Part shown: positions 44,099 to 53,228 of the stretch, piece after piece
How positions within the stretch are numbered: position 1 is the stretch's first letter
Layout of the letters: every line of letters begins with the position of its first letter
Assembly (NCBI RefSeq): GCF_039543185.1
Contig: NZ_BAABJG010000003.1
Coordinates: 550,362-614,361 of the forward strand
Direction: 5' to 3'
Length of the DNA: 64,000 bases
Source of the DNA: Paenibacillus_S vulneris
GTDB taxonomy: Bacteria; Bacillota; Bacilli; Paenibacillales; NBRC-103111
Notes under the pieces: model-generated
What the model saw: only the letters and a program-made list of their open reading frames with translations
What the model was told of the DNA's origin: nothing
Database searches by the model: none
Program-made: the position numbers and the translations under genes

Positions 44099-45361
44099 TT
44101 AATGCAGCAAATCTCCCGCCAGCACGGCAAGCTCTATTTTGTTCAAGCTGAAGCAGTATTCGTGAGTCATTTCGAAGGCGAACGGAGGCTCTTCCGGGGT
44201 CAGATAGGCCAGAACGGCCTCCAATTCGGAAGGAGCGTACCAGTCCCCTTCCTCAGCCGGGGAGAAGGGACGGTCCCGCCAAGCATCGGTCAAACGCGGA
44301 CTGTACAGGGGGGAAGCGCCGGGACGAAGGCGGCAGCCGTCCAGCCACTCCTTCAACTGACCTTTGGGCACAGGCGGCGATTGGCGAATCGGGGCGAACA
44401 AATGAGGCCAGTAATCGGCACGCGATCCGGTATGCTGAGTATCCAATGCAAAGGTTCGCGCACCTTTTTTTACGACCGGGATCCCGAACAGCACCGCATA
44501 CAGCTTCTTTCCTACCTCGATCCTCTCCTTCAAGCTTCCGAAATTCTCCAGAATAAGGCCCGCCAAACGTACCTTGTCGGCTTCGTTATAAGGAATCACG
44601 ACCTGATTCAGCTGAAGCAGCGACTGGGCCTGGAACCATATCGTATCCAGCACCGTTTTGCGGTATACAGGATGCTGTACGACACGCTGCTCAATATAGC
44701 TCTGCTCGTTGATGATAAGCCCCATCGTGAGAAGAGCGGAATTCCGCTCCTCCCAGAACTGCTCCCATACCGGCTGCATAAAGTCCGAGACATGAAGTAG
44801 GCGAAGATACTGAAACAGCGGCTTGCCTGCGTTGAGGCTGGCTTCGTAAAGCAGAAGCTGCGGATAAGCGTCATGAAAAATAAGCGCATTGGCACGCTCC
44901 AGGAACGCAAACAGGTGCTCCCGTTGGGATTCGTCCAGCAGGTGGGGGAGGAGCTCTCCCTTCAAATCGGTCATGCTCCAGCCTCCGTTGCGTGAGACCA
45001 GATGGGCCAGCAGGGCCCAGTGCAGCTCCGGATGCTTCCGGTACATATGCAGGTAGGCATGGGTGCGAGTTACATTATTGCGGTTATGCCAGGCGGTCGT
45101 TGAACGGATTCGGTCGATCAGCGCCGCATGGTGGTGCTGTTTAGGCGATGGAGTCAGAGGGGGTGCGGCGTTAAGCCGCGACCGAAGCCCATCCACCGCT
45201 TCCTTCGACAGGCTGATCCCGCCGATTTGATCGAGCTGGGCGGTTTCGTACAGGAAGGAGGAGGCCTTTCCTTTTGTCCACTGGACAATTTCCTGCGGCG
45301 CATCAGCCAGCTTGCTGAATAAATCCCAGCTGTTCCATCTGTATTTTCCACGCTTCATCAT
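44099..45361 (-). CDS. DUF2515 family protein (YppC-like)
   Basis: The protein has 420 residues and no signal peptide. Recognisable segments are NNVTRTHAYLHMYRKHPELHWALLAHLVSRNGGW and a C-terminal WPHLFAPIR. The function is unknown in Bacillus YppC too. The ATG follows GGAGG at nine bases. The family call is from memory of conserved segments and should be confirmed. Confidence 0.65.
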   Translation of the reverse strand: MMKRGKYRWNSWDLFSKLADAPQEIVQWTKGKASSFLYETAQLDQIGGISLSKEAVDGLRSRLNAAPPLTPSPKQHHHAALIDRIRSTTAWHNRNNVTRTHAYLHMYRKHPELHWALLAHLVSRNGGWSMTDLKGELLPHLLDESQREHLFAFLERANALIFHDAYPQLLLYEASLNAGKPLFQYLRLLHVSDFMQPVWEQFWEERNSALLTMGLIINEQSYIEQRVVQHPVYRKTVLDTIWFQAQSLLQLNQVVIPYNEADKVRLAGLILENFGSLKERIEVGKKLYAVLFGIPVVKKGARTFALDTQHTGSRADYWPHLFAPIRQSPPVPKGQLKEWLDGCRLRPGASPLYSPRLTDAWRDRPFSPAEEGDWYAPSELEAVLAYLTPEEPPFAFEMTHEYCFSLNKIELAVLAGDLLH

Positions 45362-45534
45362 TGTTTCCGGCCTCCCTGCAAGCAGCCTTCTGCCTTTATT
45401 TCCAGCGTTAAAAAAGGAATTCGCTTCCTGCTGTCGAATTAGATATATGTGGGAAAACGAATCATTTTTCCACTTCGTGCGTATATACTTATGCTTAACT
45501 TAGCGCACTTATTTTTTATAAATGGAGGTACGGC

Positions 45535-47115
45535 ATGAAAAACAAAAGATGGAACCGATGGCTGCCTATGCTGCTGGTCGTCATGCTGGTGGTTCTGGCA
45601 GGCTGTCAGTCCGTAAGCGGAGTCGATCTGAACAAGGTGATGCAAAATTCTGTAAGCGTCAAGTCTTCTCAAGGCACTCAGACGATGACCCTGGAGCTCA
45701 TACCGAACGCATCAGCCAAATTGACGGATGAGCAGCAGCGGATGATGGATTTGTTCAGCAAGGTGAAGCTGAGCATTACCGATATGAAGCAGCAGGATAC
45801 TACGCACGTATCGATTAAAGGGGCATTTGAATATAACAAAGGAAAAATTCCATTCCTGATGGTATTGTCAGATCAAGACTACTACCTGACGGTGGAAGGC
45901 GCGAACAAACCGATCGTTCTACATAACAGCGTAGCAGCCATGGAGCAAGCACAGGATGTGCTGTCCCAGGAAATGAAGGAGCAAATAAAGCAGCTGTACA
46001 AAAAATCGGCTGAATTGACTCCAGTCTTCGCGGGGTATATTAGCGGCAACCTGCCTAATCCGAAGAACATTACGATTATGGATGCCAAGGAATATGTCAA
46101 TAATGAAGGCTTGAACCTCAAACGGATTCATGCTGAGATTAAAGGCGGCGAGCTCGTTGATCTGGTCAAAGGCTTCTTAACGAACCTGTTGAAGGACGAA
46201 AAGGGAATGAAGGACATTCTCGGTCAATTGTACGATCTGATGCTTCCGATTGCACAGCAGGCCATCAAAGAAAGCAAGGCTCAAGGCGGCAGCCCGATGG
46301 ATGAGATGATCGCCCCTTACTTGAACAACAAAACCTTGGCGGTCGAATTTGCTTTCACCTTCCTGCAAACGAAGCTGAAAGAGGTTGTCGATAATTATGA
46401 TCAATCCGTACAATCGGCGCTCAGCTCGGCAGGCGGAGAAGACCTGAAGGTACTATTGAGCGATAAGCAGTATGCCACTTACGATCTGTATGTAGACAGC
46501 GACCTTATGCCTCGCAAATCGGCGATGGAAATTCATATCACATTCCCTGAGAGCGCAGATCAACCGGTCAGCGGAATCAAAATTACATCGAGCACAGATG
46601 TCTGGAATATTAACAAGCCGGTTACGGCAGATACCATCAATACCAGCGGCGGTCTGCTGGAGATGAACTCGCTTAGCAAGCCGGGCAAGATCCTTGCGGC
46701 GCTGGATTCGAAATCTCAGCTGTACCAATTGCTTAAATACGATTTGCGCATTACCAAAAAAGAAATTAACCTGTTTATGGACGACAGCTATTATGATGAG
46801 TCCTCCAAGCCTTACATTAGCCATGATGTGACGATGGTGCCTGTACGTTTTGTTGTTGAACAGCTCGATTCGGATGTAGCATGGGATGCGGCTACGAAGC
46901 AGGTTACCATTACCGATCCGGTAAGCGGCGCCGTCATCAAGCTGAACGTCGGCAGCAAGCAGGCTTCCGTCAACGGAACGATCAAAGCGTTGGAGACAGA
47001 GGCTGAGCTTACTAACGGGACGACATTCGTACCGGTTCGCTTCATTGCAGAGAGCATGGGTGCCAAGGTGGAATGGAATCCTGACCTGAAAATGGTAACG
47101 ATCACTCGCGATTAG
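45535..47115 (+). CDS. Lipoprotein with C-terminal copper-amine-oxidase-N-type (stalk) domains
   Basis: The protein has 526 residues. The signal peptide ends at the lipobox VVLAGC. The large middle region has no recognised domain. The last 110 residues carry two stalk units, MVPVRFVVEQLDSDVAWDAA and FVPVRFIAESMGAKVEWNPD, the 'copper amine oxidase N-terminal' repeat abundant in Paenibacillus surface proteins. It is probably attached to the outer membrane face and cell wall. The ATG follows GGAGG. Confidence 0.82.
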   Translation: MKNKRWNRWLPMLLVVMLVVLAGCQSVSGVDLNKVMQNSVSVKSSQGTQTMTLELIPNASAKLTDEQQRMMDLFSKVKLSITDMKQQDTTHVSIKGAFEYNKGKIPFLMVLSDQDYYLTVEGANKPIVLHNSVAAMEQAQDVLSQEMKEQIKQLYKKSAELTPVFAGYISGNLPNPKNITIMDAKEYVNNEGLNLKRIHAEIKGGELVDLVKGFLTNLLKDEKGMKDILGQLYDLMLPIAQQAIKESKAQGGSPMDEMIAPYLNNKTLAVEFAFTFLQTKLKEVVDNYDQSVQSALSSAGGEDLKVLLSDKQYATYDLYVDSDLMPRKSAMEIHITFPESADQPVSGIKITSSTDVWNINKPVTADTINTSGGLLEMNSLSKPGKILAALDSKSQLYQLLKYDLRITKKEINLFMDDSYYDESSKPYISHDVTMVPVRFVVEQLDSDVAWDAATKQVTITDPVSGAVIKLNVGSKQASVNGTIKALETEAELTNGTTFVPVRFIAESMGAKVEWNPDLKMVTITRD

Positions 47116-47156
47116 TATTTCCCGTTCATAATGGAATCATCAATTCTTATTCTCGA

Positions 47157-47193
47157 AGAGAAGGCCGTTGAAAGACGACCTTCTCTTTTTTTC
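47157..47193 (+). terminator. Terminator of the stalk-domain lipoprotein gene
   Basis: AGAGAAGG and CCTTCTCT pair around a 14-base loop, followed by TTTTTTT. Confidence 0.82.
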
Positions 47194-47215
47194 GTAACAA
47201 AATCTGTGCATTCCG

Positions 47216-47256
47216 GGGCTTCTCGCAAAGCACCTGCAGCAGTCTTCGAAGCCCAT
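47216..47256. repeat. Dispersed intergenic repeat, copy C
   Basis: GGGCTTCTCGCAAAGCACCT is followed by a Gln-like GCAGCAGTC spacer and CTTCGAAGCCC. It is related to the copies at 12407 and 36395 and again lies just downstream of a terminator. Confidence 0.5.
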
Positions 47257-47320
47257 CCACTTTGTAAGGTTACTTCCTCGGGTAATTGATAGCTGACACT
47301 TCTACGTCAGCGGCAAGCAC

Positions 47321-47356
47321 AAAAAAAGCCTGATTCCGCCGGATCAGGCTTTTTTA
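47321..47356. terminator. Bidirectional terminator
   Basis: AAAAAAAGCCTGAT and ATCAGGCTTTTTT frame a short stem with T tracts on both strands. It ends the minus-strand RHH-SPFH unit. Confidence 0.85.
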
Positions 47357-47374
47357 TATTCATGCTGAATGCCC

Positions 47375-47578
47375 TTAGTTGTCTTCTTCCGAATCCGTTG
47401 ATTCCAGAGGAATACCGGGAGGCCGCGGGCCGGGAAGGCGTCCCGCACGTGAGGCTGCTTCGCGGAGCAAAAATTCGATATGCCCGTTCACGCTGCGAAA
47501 TTCATCCTCGGCCCATCGTTCAAGAATCTGATACAGCTTAGGGTCTAGTCTAAGGGCAAAGTTTTTCTTGGGTGCCAT
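47375..47578 (-). CDS. Arc-like ribbon-helix-helix protein (67 aa)
   Basis: KNFALRLDPKLYQILERWAEDEFRSVNGHIEFLLREA matches the short strand and two helices of a MetJ/Arc DNA-binding fold, followed by a Pro-rich acidic tail. There is no clear ribosome site. It begins 11 bases after the SPFH stop and is probably translationally coupled. It may regulate its own operon, but the tail is unusual. Confidence 0.72.
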   Translation of the reverse strand: MAPKKNFALRLDPKLYQILERWAEDEFRSVNGHIEFLLREAASRAGRLPGPRPPGIPLESTDSEEDN

Positions 47579-47589
47579 AGGGCTAAGGC

Positions 47590-48432
47590 TTAATAGAGAC
47601 TTCCGGTGTTAATAACAGGATTAGCGGAACGATCGGATACGATGGCTACCAGCAAATTATTGATCATAGCGGCTTTCCGCTCCTCGTCGAGCTCAATGAC
47701 GCCTTCCTTCTGCAGCTGGGCAATAGCTAGCTGTACCATACCCACCGCGCCTTCCACGATTTTAGAGCGTGCTGAGATGATCGCGGTTGCCTGCTGGCGC
47801 TGCAGCATGGCGCTTGCAATTTCCGTAGAGTAGGCCAGGTGAGTCAGACGGGCTTCGAGCACCTCAACCCCTGCAACGGACAACCGCTCCTGGAGCTCTT
47901 TGCTGAGCTCTTCCGCAATTTCCTCCGAATTACCGCGAAGCGAATATCCGGTGCTTTCAAATACATCGTAAGGATATTTGTTAGCGACATGACGCAAGGC
48001 GGTTTCGCTCTGGATTTCAACAAATTGCTCATAGCGATCCACATCGAACGTAGCTTTAGCCGAATCAACGACTCTGAATACGACAACCGCGGCGATCTCA
48101 ATCGGATTTCCTTCAATATCATTCACTTTTAATTTCGCGCTGTTGAAGTTGCGAACGCGGAGCGATACTTTCTTGCGTAAGGACAAGGGTACGGTCAGCC
48201 AGATTCCGCTTTCGCGGATCGTTCCTACATAGCTGCCGAAAAAGGTAACGATATAGCCTTCATTCGGTTGAACGACCGTAAGTCCACTCGCAAGAAGAGC
48301 GCCAATAACGATAGCAACAACGCCGACAATTTCATTGACGTTAATCAGTAACAGCAAGCCTGCGGCGACAAAGATCAAGATCAATAGTACTCCGAGAAAT
48401 CCGTTGAGAACCCACGCTTTTTTTTCTTTCAT
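47590..48432 (-). CDS. SPFH/band 7 membrane protein
   Basis: The protein has 280 residues: two N-terminal hydrophobic segments, then an SPFH domain (QPNEGYIVTFFGSYVGTIRESG; DIEGNPIEIAAVVVFRVVDSAKATFDV) and a helical segment (LSKELQERLSVAGVEVLEARLTHLAYS). Flotillin/stomatin-type scaffolds organise membrane complexes (family knowledge). I start it at ATG 48432, eight bases after AAGGAG. It is first of a two-gene unit with the RHH protein. Confidence 0.88.
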   Translation of the reverse strand: MKEKKAWVLNGFLGVLLILIFVAAGLLLLINVNEIVGVVAIVIGALLASGLTVVQPNEGYIVTFFGSYVGTIRESGIWLTVPLSLRKKVSLRVRNFNSAKLKVNDIEGNPIEIAAVVVFRVVDSAKATFDVDRYEQFVEIQSETALRHVANKYPYDVFESTGYSLRGNSEEIAEELSKELQERLSVAGVEVLEARLTHLAYSTEIASAMLQRQQATAIISARSKIVEGAVGMVQLAIAQLQKEGVIELDEERKAAMINNLLVAIVSDRSANPVINTGSLY

Positions 48433-48492
48433 GGTCTGCACTCCTTCGTAAGCTAGAATTTGTTATCAATTAAATATCTTTTTGATATTTTT

Positions 48493-48521
48493 ATGATATC
48501 ACTTTTTCTAATAATTGTAAA
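48493..48521 (-). promoter_or_regulatory. Predicted promoter of the SPFH-RHH operon
   Basis: TTTACA and TATCAT on the minus strand are separated by 17 bases. Confidence 0.6.
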
Positions 48522-48552
48522 GTACCGCAAATTACCATAAGAGCCGAGTGCA

Positions 48553-48581
48553 TTGACACAAGGGTTGAGGCATGCTATAAC
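48553..48581 (+). promoter_or_regulatory. Predicted promoter of the thioredoxin-like gene
   Basis: A perfect TTGACA and TATAAC are separated by 17 bases, 35 bases before the start codon. Confidence 0.78.
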
Positions 48582-48615
48582 GTGTTGTAAGACAACTCGA
48601 AGGTGGTGTATATCT

Positions 48616-48960
48616 ATGGAAAAAGTCCATTCCGAGCAAGTTTTTCAACAAAAAATAGAGGGTGCAAAGCCGACTATTGCTGTTTTTAAAGCAACCTGGT
48701 GCAAAGACTGCCACTTTATTGAACCGTTTATGCCAGAAGTGGTAGAAGCCTATAAAGACCGGTTAGATTTTATCGAGCTGGACCGGGATGAGGTGCCGGA
48801 TCTTTGCGAGAAGCTGAACATTCTCGGCATTCCAAGCTTCATTGCATTCCGCGAAGGGCAGGAGCTGGTCCGTTTCGTCAGCAAATTGCGTAAAACTAGA
48901 GACGAGATCGAACAATTCCTGGATCGTGCAATAGAGGTTTCAGAGGCTTTGAAAAAATAA
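48616..48960 (+). CDS. Thioredoxin-family protein
   Basis: Cytosolic thiol protein of 114 residues with active site ATWCKDCHFIEP (CxxC as CKDC) and the cis-proline loop LGIPSFIAFREG. It resembles Bacillus YtpP-type thioredoxin-like proteins. ATG 48616 follows AAGGTGGTG. It is monocistronic with its own promoter and terminator. Confidence 0.88.
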   Translation: MEKVHSEQVFQQKIEGAKPTIAVFKATWCKDCHFIEPFMPEVVEAYKDRLDFIELDRDEVPDLCEKLNILGIPSFIAFREGQELVRFVSKLRKTRDEIEQFLDRAIEVSEALKK

Positions 48961-48974
48961 TCAGGCATCATCAT

Positions 48975-49024
48975 CAGCCGCCCGTTGCTCAGAGGAATCT
49001 GGCAATAGGGCGGCTGTTTGTTTT
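48975..49024 (+). terminator. Terminator after the thioredoxin-like gene
   Basis: CAGCCGCCC and GGGCGGCTG form a 9-bp stem, followed by TTTGTTTT. The remaining gap to 49304 shows a TATAAT near 49241 that may serve ctaA, and no gene. Confidence 0.8.
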
Positions 49025-49304
49025 AAAAGGTAATGTACCGTTGCATTCGAGGAAGAATAAATGGGGCAAAAGCGGCCCTGTATTATAGGGAGAGCATCGT
49101 TATCCCATTGCCATCAAAATGTCACTATTGCCCATCGCGCGGCCCGTCTGGGTTTACCGGGAATGCTATGAAAACCGGCTGTCTTGTTTCAAGGGTTTGT
49201 AACAATTCCGCATGGATTTGCTTTAGTTTTATGGCTATAATGAAACATGAGCGATTGACTTGACTCATCATGTCGAGACTTAAAAAAGTAGGTGAGTTCA
49301 TCAC

Positions 49305-50219
49305 ATGAATAGGCAGAAATGGTTAAAATGGTCATCCTTTGCCAGTATGTATGGAATGCTCTTGATTCTGATTATGGGCGCTCTGGTAACCAAAACGGAA
49401 TCGGGCCGCGGCTGCGGAGATGATTGGCCGTTATGCAACGGCAAATTCATTCCTGCTTATACCATCGAATCCATCATTGAATACAGTCACCGTTTCGTGA
49501 CAGGCATTGTGGGTATGATTTTACTTGTTACTTTAATCCTGGTCCTTCGGTATAGCACAAGGAAAGATGCGAAATGGTTCGTCAGCTTGGCGATGGTCTT
49601 TACCGTTCTTCAGGCGATTTTAGGCGCTATGGCTGTAATGTGGCCCCAATCATCAGCAACTCTTGCACTGCACTTCGGTATCTCGCTGGTCGCCTTCGCA
49701 TTAACTCTTTTGCTTGCTCTGGTCTACACCCGATTCGGGTCGATGCTGTCGGAAACCAAGCAATCTCTAAGTCCGGGAATCAAATGGGCCATATGGATTA
49801 TCACGATTTATTGTTATGGGGTTGTTTATCTGGGAGCTTTCGTCAGACATACGAACTCTGCAGGCGGCTGCATAGGCTGGCCGTTATGCAACGGACAAGT
49901 TATCCCTGAGCTGTCCGGTGCTACGCTAATCGTGTTTATTCACCGTTTGGGCGCGGTTTTGCTACTGCTCCTTCTGCTTTGGTTCTACTTCACCGTGAAG
50001 AAACAAATGGGGGACAAGGGCAATGTGGTTCAAGCGGGGAAATGGGCTTTGATCTTCGTTTTGCTGCAAATATTGAGCGGAGGCTATGTAACTTTGTCTA
50101 TGGGGTATGACTGGTATTTGCTTGCCAGTATGCTGCATACGATTCTTATTTCTTGTTTGTTCGGAATCTTATGTTATTTATGTGTTCTAACCCTGCAGGG
50201 CAGGAAAGGAATCCGCTAA
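49305..50219 (+). CDS. ctaA: Heme A synthase (CtaA)
   Basis: Membrane monooxygenase converting heme O (from CtaB) to heme A. It has 304 residues and eight helices. Paired Cys/His regions typical of CtaA are present: TESGRGCGDDWPLCNGKFIP with EYSHRFVTG, and the mirrored NSAGGCIGWPLCNGQVIP with FIHRLGAV. The gene is 36 kb from ctaB, unlike the adjacent arrangement in Bacillus. A terminator follows. Confidence 0.93.
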   Translation: MNRQKWLKWSSFASMYGMLLILIMGALVTKTESGRGCGDDWPLCNGKFIPAYTIESIIEYSHRFVTGIVGMILLVTLILVLRYSTRKDAKWFVSLAMVFTVLQAILGAMAVMWPQSSATLALHFGISLVAFALTLLLALVYTRFGSMLSETKQSLSPGIKWAIWIITIYCYGVVYLGAFVRHTNSAGGCIGWPLCNGQVIPELSGATLIVFIHRLGAVLLLLLLLWFYFTVKKQMGDKGNVVQAGKWALIFVLLQILSGGYVTLSMGYDWYLLASMLHTILISCLFGILCYLCVLTLQGRKGIR

Positions 50220-50223
50220 TGAC

Positions 50224-50264
50224 GGGCTTACGGAGCTTTCTTATGAGCTGCGTAAGCCTTTATT
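50224..50264 (+). terminator. ctaA terminator
   Basis: GGCTTACG-G-AGCT pairs with AGCT-G-CGTAAGCC, followed by TTTATT. Confidence 0.75.
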
Positions 50265-50369
50265 ATTGCATAGGAAATCAGGCGAGACAGGCACCTTGCG
50301 GTGGCCGCGAAAACATAGTGGAACTGGACTCGCTATACATAACGTTAGGATAAAAGGAGAAGGTGACGA

Positions 50370-52139
50370 ATGGTTTACACGAACTTACGTGCATTTGTGG
50401 AAGCGCTGCGCCAGGACAAGCAGCTGGTCGAGATCAGCGCGCCGGTCGATCCGAATCTGGAGCTGGCCGAAATTCATCGGAGAGTTATTGATGAGGAAGG
50501 TCCTGCCCTATTGTTTACGAATGTTAAGGGGAGCTCCTTTCCCGTCGTAACGAATCTGTTCGGGACGAGCCGAAGAGTGGATATGGCGTTCGGTCCGAAG
50601 CCGGAGCAGTTTATGAAGCAAATCATTAACGCGACTGACACGTTGATGCCTCCGACGCCCAAAGCGTTATGGAATGAGCGCGGCCTGATCATGGATTTGA
50701 TGAAGGTAGGGACCAAAACCGTCCCTTCTTCGGCCGCGCCGGTTATGCAGCAGCTTCGCAAGGATGCGCCGCTTGCCGGTCTGCCCGTTCTGACCTGCTG
50801 GCAGGAGGATGGCGGCCCGTTCTTCACGCTGCCGCTGGTTTATACCGAGCATCCCACTAACGGACATCATAACCTCGGCATGTACCGCATGCAGGTTTAT
50901 GATGACCGGACGACAGGGATGCACTGGCAAATTCATAAAGGCGGGGGCTTCCATCACTACGAGGCTGAGCAGCGCGGAGTCGCGCTGCCCGTCACCGTGT
51001 TCCTAGGCGGCCCGCCTGCGCTTATTGCCTCTGCGATTGCGCCTGTGCCTGAGCATTTGCCCGAGCTGATGCTGACTTCGCTCATCATCGGACAAAAGCT
51101 CCCCATGGCGGAAAACCCGCATGGGGGCCACAGGCTCGTAGCCGAGGCCGAGTTCGCCTTCTGCGGCTCCGTACCGCCGCATGTCCGCAGGCCAGAAGGG
51201 CCGTTCGGCGACCACTTCGGCTATTACTCGTTAACACATGACTTCCCTGTGTTCAATATTGACCATGTATGGCACCGTAAGGATGCCATTTATCCGGCAA
51301 CCATTGTCGGCAAGCCTAGACAAGAGGACTACTATCTGGGCGAGTTTCTCCAGCGTCTACTATCGCCGGCATTCCCGATGGTCATGCCTGGGGTCAAGGA
51401 GCTGTGGACCTACGCCGAGAGCGGCTTCCATTCTCTTGCTGCCGCGGTCGTGCGGGAAAGCTACAGCCGTGAGGCTTTGACCACCGGCTTTGCCATTCTG
51501 GGGCAGGGGCAGCTGACATTAACCAAGTTCCTCATGCTGACGGACCAGCCGATCTCGCTGGAGCATTTTACGCCGTTATTGGAAGCGGTGCTTGAGCGGT
51601 TCGATCCTTACCGCGATTTATTCATTTTTAACAACACCTCTCATGATACGCTTGATTATACCGGCGGACGTCTGAACCATGGAAGCAAAGCGATCATGCT
51701 GGGCGTCGGCGAGCCGATCCGCAGCCTTCCGGCAGTCTATGACGGCGGGGAGATTCCGGAGATCGACAAGCTGTCCGTATACTGCCGGGGCTGCCTCGTC
51801 GTATCGGGAGCGGAGTATTCCCGTGAGCCGGAGCTGGCGCAAAGGCTGGTAGAGAGATCCGGCGATCGGCTGAAGGAATGGCCTATGGTTATTCTCGTGG
51901 ATGATGCCGATCAGGCCACCGCTAATCAAACCGCCTTCCTGTGGACGGTATTTACACGTTTTAATCCAGCCAGCGATATTTATGCACGAACCCATGTCAA
52001 AGGTCATCATCTGGCTTACGAGCTGCCTCTCGTTATCGATGCCCGGATGAAGCCGGGCTACCCTGATGAGCTGATTCCGCGTGAAGATATCGTGAAGCTT
52101 GTGGACAGCCGCTGGAAAGAGTACTTTAATAAGGTTTAA
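50370..52139 (+). CDS. UbiD-family decarboxylase
   Basis: Prenylated-FMN-dependent decarboxylase of 589 residues. Family segments are MYRMQVYDDRTTGMHWQIHKGG, the Glu/Arg region PEGPFGDHFGYYS and HRKDAIYPATIVGKP. Because mqnE, a futalosine-pathway gene, lies 4 kb away, this may be the menaquinone decarboxylase MqnL rather than a phenolic-acid enzyme (inference). No UbiX-type flavin prenyltransferase gene is in the window. The ATG follows AAGGAGAAGG. Confidence 0.88.
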   Translation: MVYTNLRAFVEALRQDKQLVEISAPVDPNLELAEIHRRVIDEEGPALLFTNVKGSSFPVVTNLFGTSRRVDMAFGPKPEQFMKQIINATDTLMPPTPKALWNERGLIMDLMKVGTKTVPSSAAPVMQQLRKDAPLAGLPVLTCWQEDGGPFFTLPLVYTEHPTNGHHNLGMYRMQVYDDRTTGMHWQIHKGGGFHHYEAEQRGVALPVTVFLGGPPALIASAIAPVPEHLPELMLTSLIIGQKLPMAENPHGGHRLVAEAEFAFCGSVPPHVRRPEGPFGDHFGYYSLTHDFPVFNIDHVWHRKDAIYPATIVGKPRQEDYYLGEFLQRLLSPAFPMVMPGVKELWTYAESGFHSLAAAVVRESYSREALTTGFAILGQGQLTLTKFLMLTDQPISLEHFTPLLEAVLERFDPYRDLFIFNNTSHDTLDYTGGRLNHGSKAIMLGVGEPIRSLPAVYDGGEIPEIDKLSVYCRGCLVVSGAEYSREPELAQRLVERSGDRLKEWPMVILVDDADQATANQTAFLWTVFTRFNPASDIYARTHVKGHHLAYELPLVIDARMKPGYPDELIPREDIVKLVDSRWKEYFNKV

Positions 52140-52152
52140 AGCAAGGAAGCTT

Positions 52153-52187
52153 AGGTATGCTGCGCTGAAGCCGCGGCATACCTTTTA
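52153..52187 (+). terminator. Terminator of the UbiD-family gene
   Basis: AGGTATGCTGCG pairs with CGCGGCATACCT, followed by TTTTAT. The gap to 52377 also contains GCGGGAG/CTCCCGC and CTAAGC/GCTTAG stems. It has no convincing gene. Confidence 0.8.
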
Positions 52188-52377
52188 TGCGTTGGAACAT
52201 TTGCGGGAGCCTCCCGCTAAGCAGTGCCTCGCTTAGTGGGGGGATTTTACTGGCAGCATTAGTAACCATCCGCTGGTTTGGGCATACTTACAATTATTTG
52301 CTTTCATGGCGGGCCAGGAATACGTCTCAGGCTGAAAGTATCGATGTCCTGCCAGCACAGCAAGGAGGCTATCCGCA

Positions 52378-53118
52378 ATGCTAAGAATGCTGTTCAATGA
52401 ACCCCGCCGCAAGGACGAGGGCGAGCTGCTTAAGGCTAATCAAGCGATTCACGGCTACATAGAGCTGATTCGCGACATTCCGGTACAGGAACGCAACCCA
52501 CAGGAGCGGCGGTATTATGTATGGTGCGGCAGCTTTGTCCGATCGCTCGATGAGCTGGAGCAGAGCCAATACGCTGCCGCCAGGTACGGCGAGAGGGTGC
52601 GTTCGGCTTATCTTGATGAAATGGACGACAATGAGCTTGACGACTACCATCGGCATCTTTATTTTTATAAAAATGCGATCATTCGTCTTTTTGCCATCCT
52701 GGACAAATTAGGTCAATTCATGAATGAACGGTTCCGGCTCAGAACCGAGGAGATCAAGGCTCGCTTCTCTTATTTCACCGTGCTTCGCAATATGCATACG
52801 AACGGTCTGTATACGGAGCTGGAGGAACAGCTATTCCGGCTGAAAGAACAGTACGAAGAGCCCGTTGAACGGCTTCGAATCGAGCGGAATCTGGAGATCC
52901 ATACGATCAATGCGGATTTGCTGGACGATCTGTTGAGAGTGTCCGAGACTAACGACGGCAGCGAGCAGAGGATCCGAACGGAGAATATCCGGGAGCATAT
53001 GCAGGATCTTGCTTCCGGCTGCGAGATGACGTATCACGCCGTCCGTTTAATTTTTGCCTATATTACCAAGCTGACAGAGTCTTCCGGCCGATATCCTCAT
53101 GACCGGTCTAAGGCTTGA
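52378..53118 (+). CDS. Cthe_2314-like (possible HEPN) protein
   Basis: Soluble, almost entirely helical and charged protein of 246 residues. A segment FSYFTVLRNMHTNGLYTELEEQL recalls the Arg-x-x-x-His region of HEPN-like proteins of the Cthe_2314 group, but the family call is from memory. The ATG follows AAGGAGG at ten bases. If HEPN, it could be an RNase, yet no partner antitoxin gene is adjacent. Confidence 0.5.
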   Translation: MLRMLFNEPRRKDEGELLKANQAIHGYIELIRDIPVQERNPQERRYYVWCGSFVRSLDELEQSQYAAARYGERVRSAYLDEMDDNELDDYHRHLYFYKNAIIRLFAILDKLGQFMNERFRLRTEEIKARFSYFTVLRNMHTNGLYTELEEQLFRLKEQYEEPVERLRIERNLEIHTINADLLDDLLRVSETNDGSEQRIRTENIREHMQDLASGCEMTYHAVRLIFAYITKLTESSGRYPHDRSKA

Positions 53119-53228
53119 AAGCCAGGCATGGTTCCTCTATACTTTGAATAGAATGTACAAAAGGGTCCGTCCAAACCTTTGAATATGAGCATTTTTGAGA
53201 AGCCAAGAAACATATGAGGAGGACGTTC

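Noticed and set aside
49033..49263. 76-codon plus-strand ORF before ctaA
   Set aside because: No ribosome site, atypical composition, and it covers the probable ctaA promoter.
52187..52384. 65-codon plus-strand ORF between the UbiD-family gene and the HEPN-like gene
   Set aside because: Its ATG directly follows the terminator T tract with no ribosome site, and the region is full of small stems.
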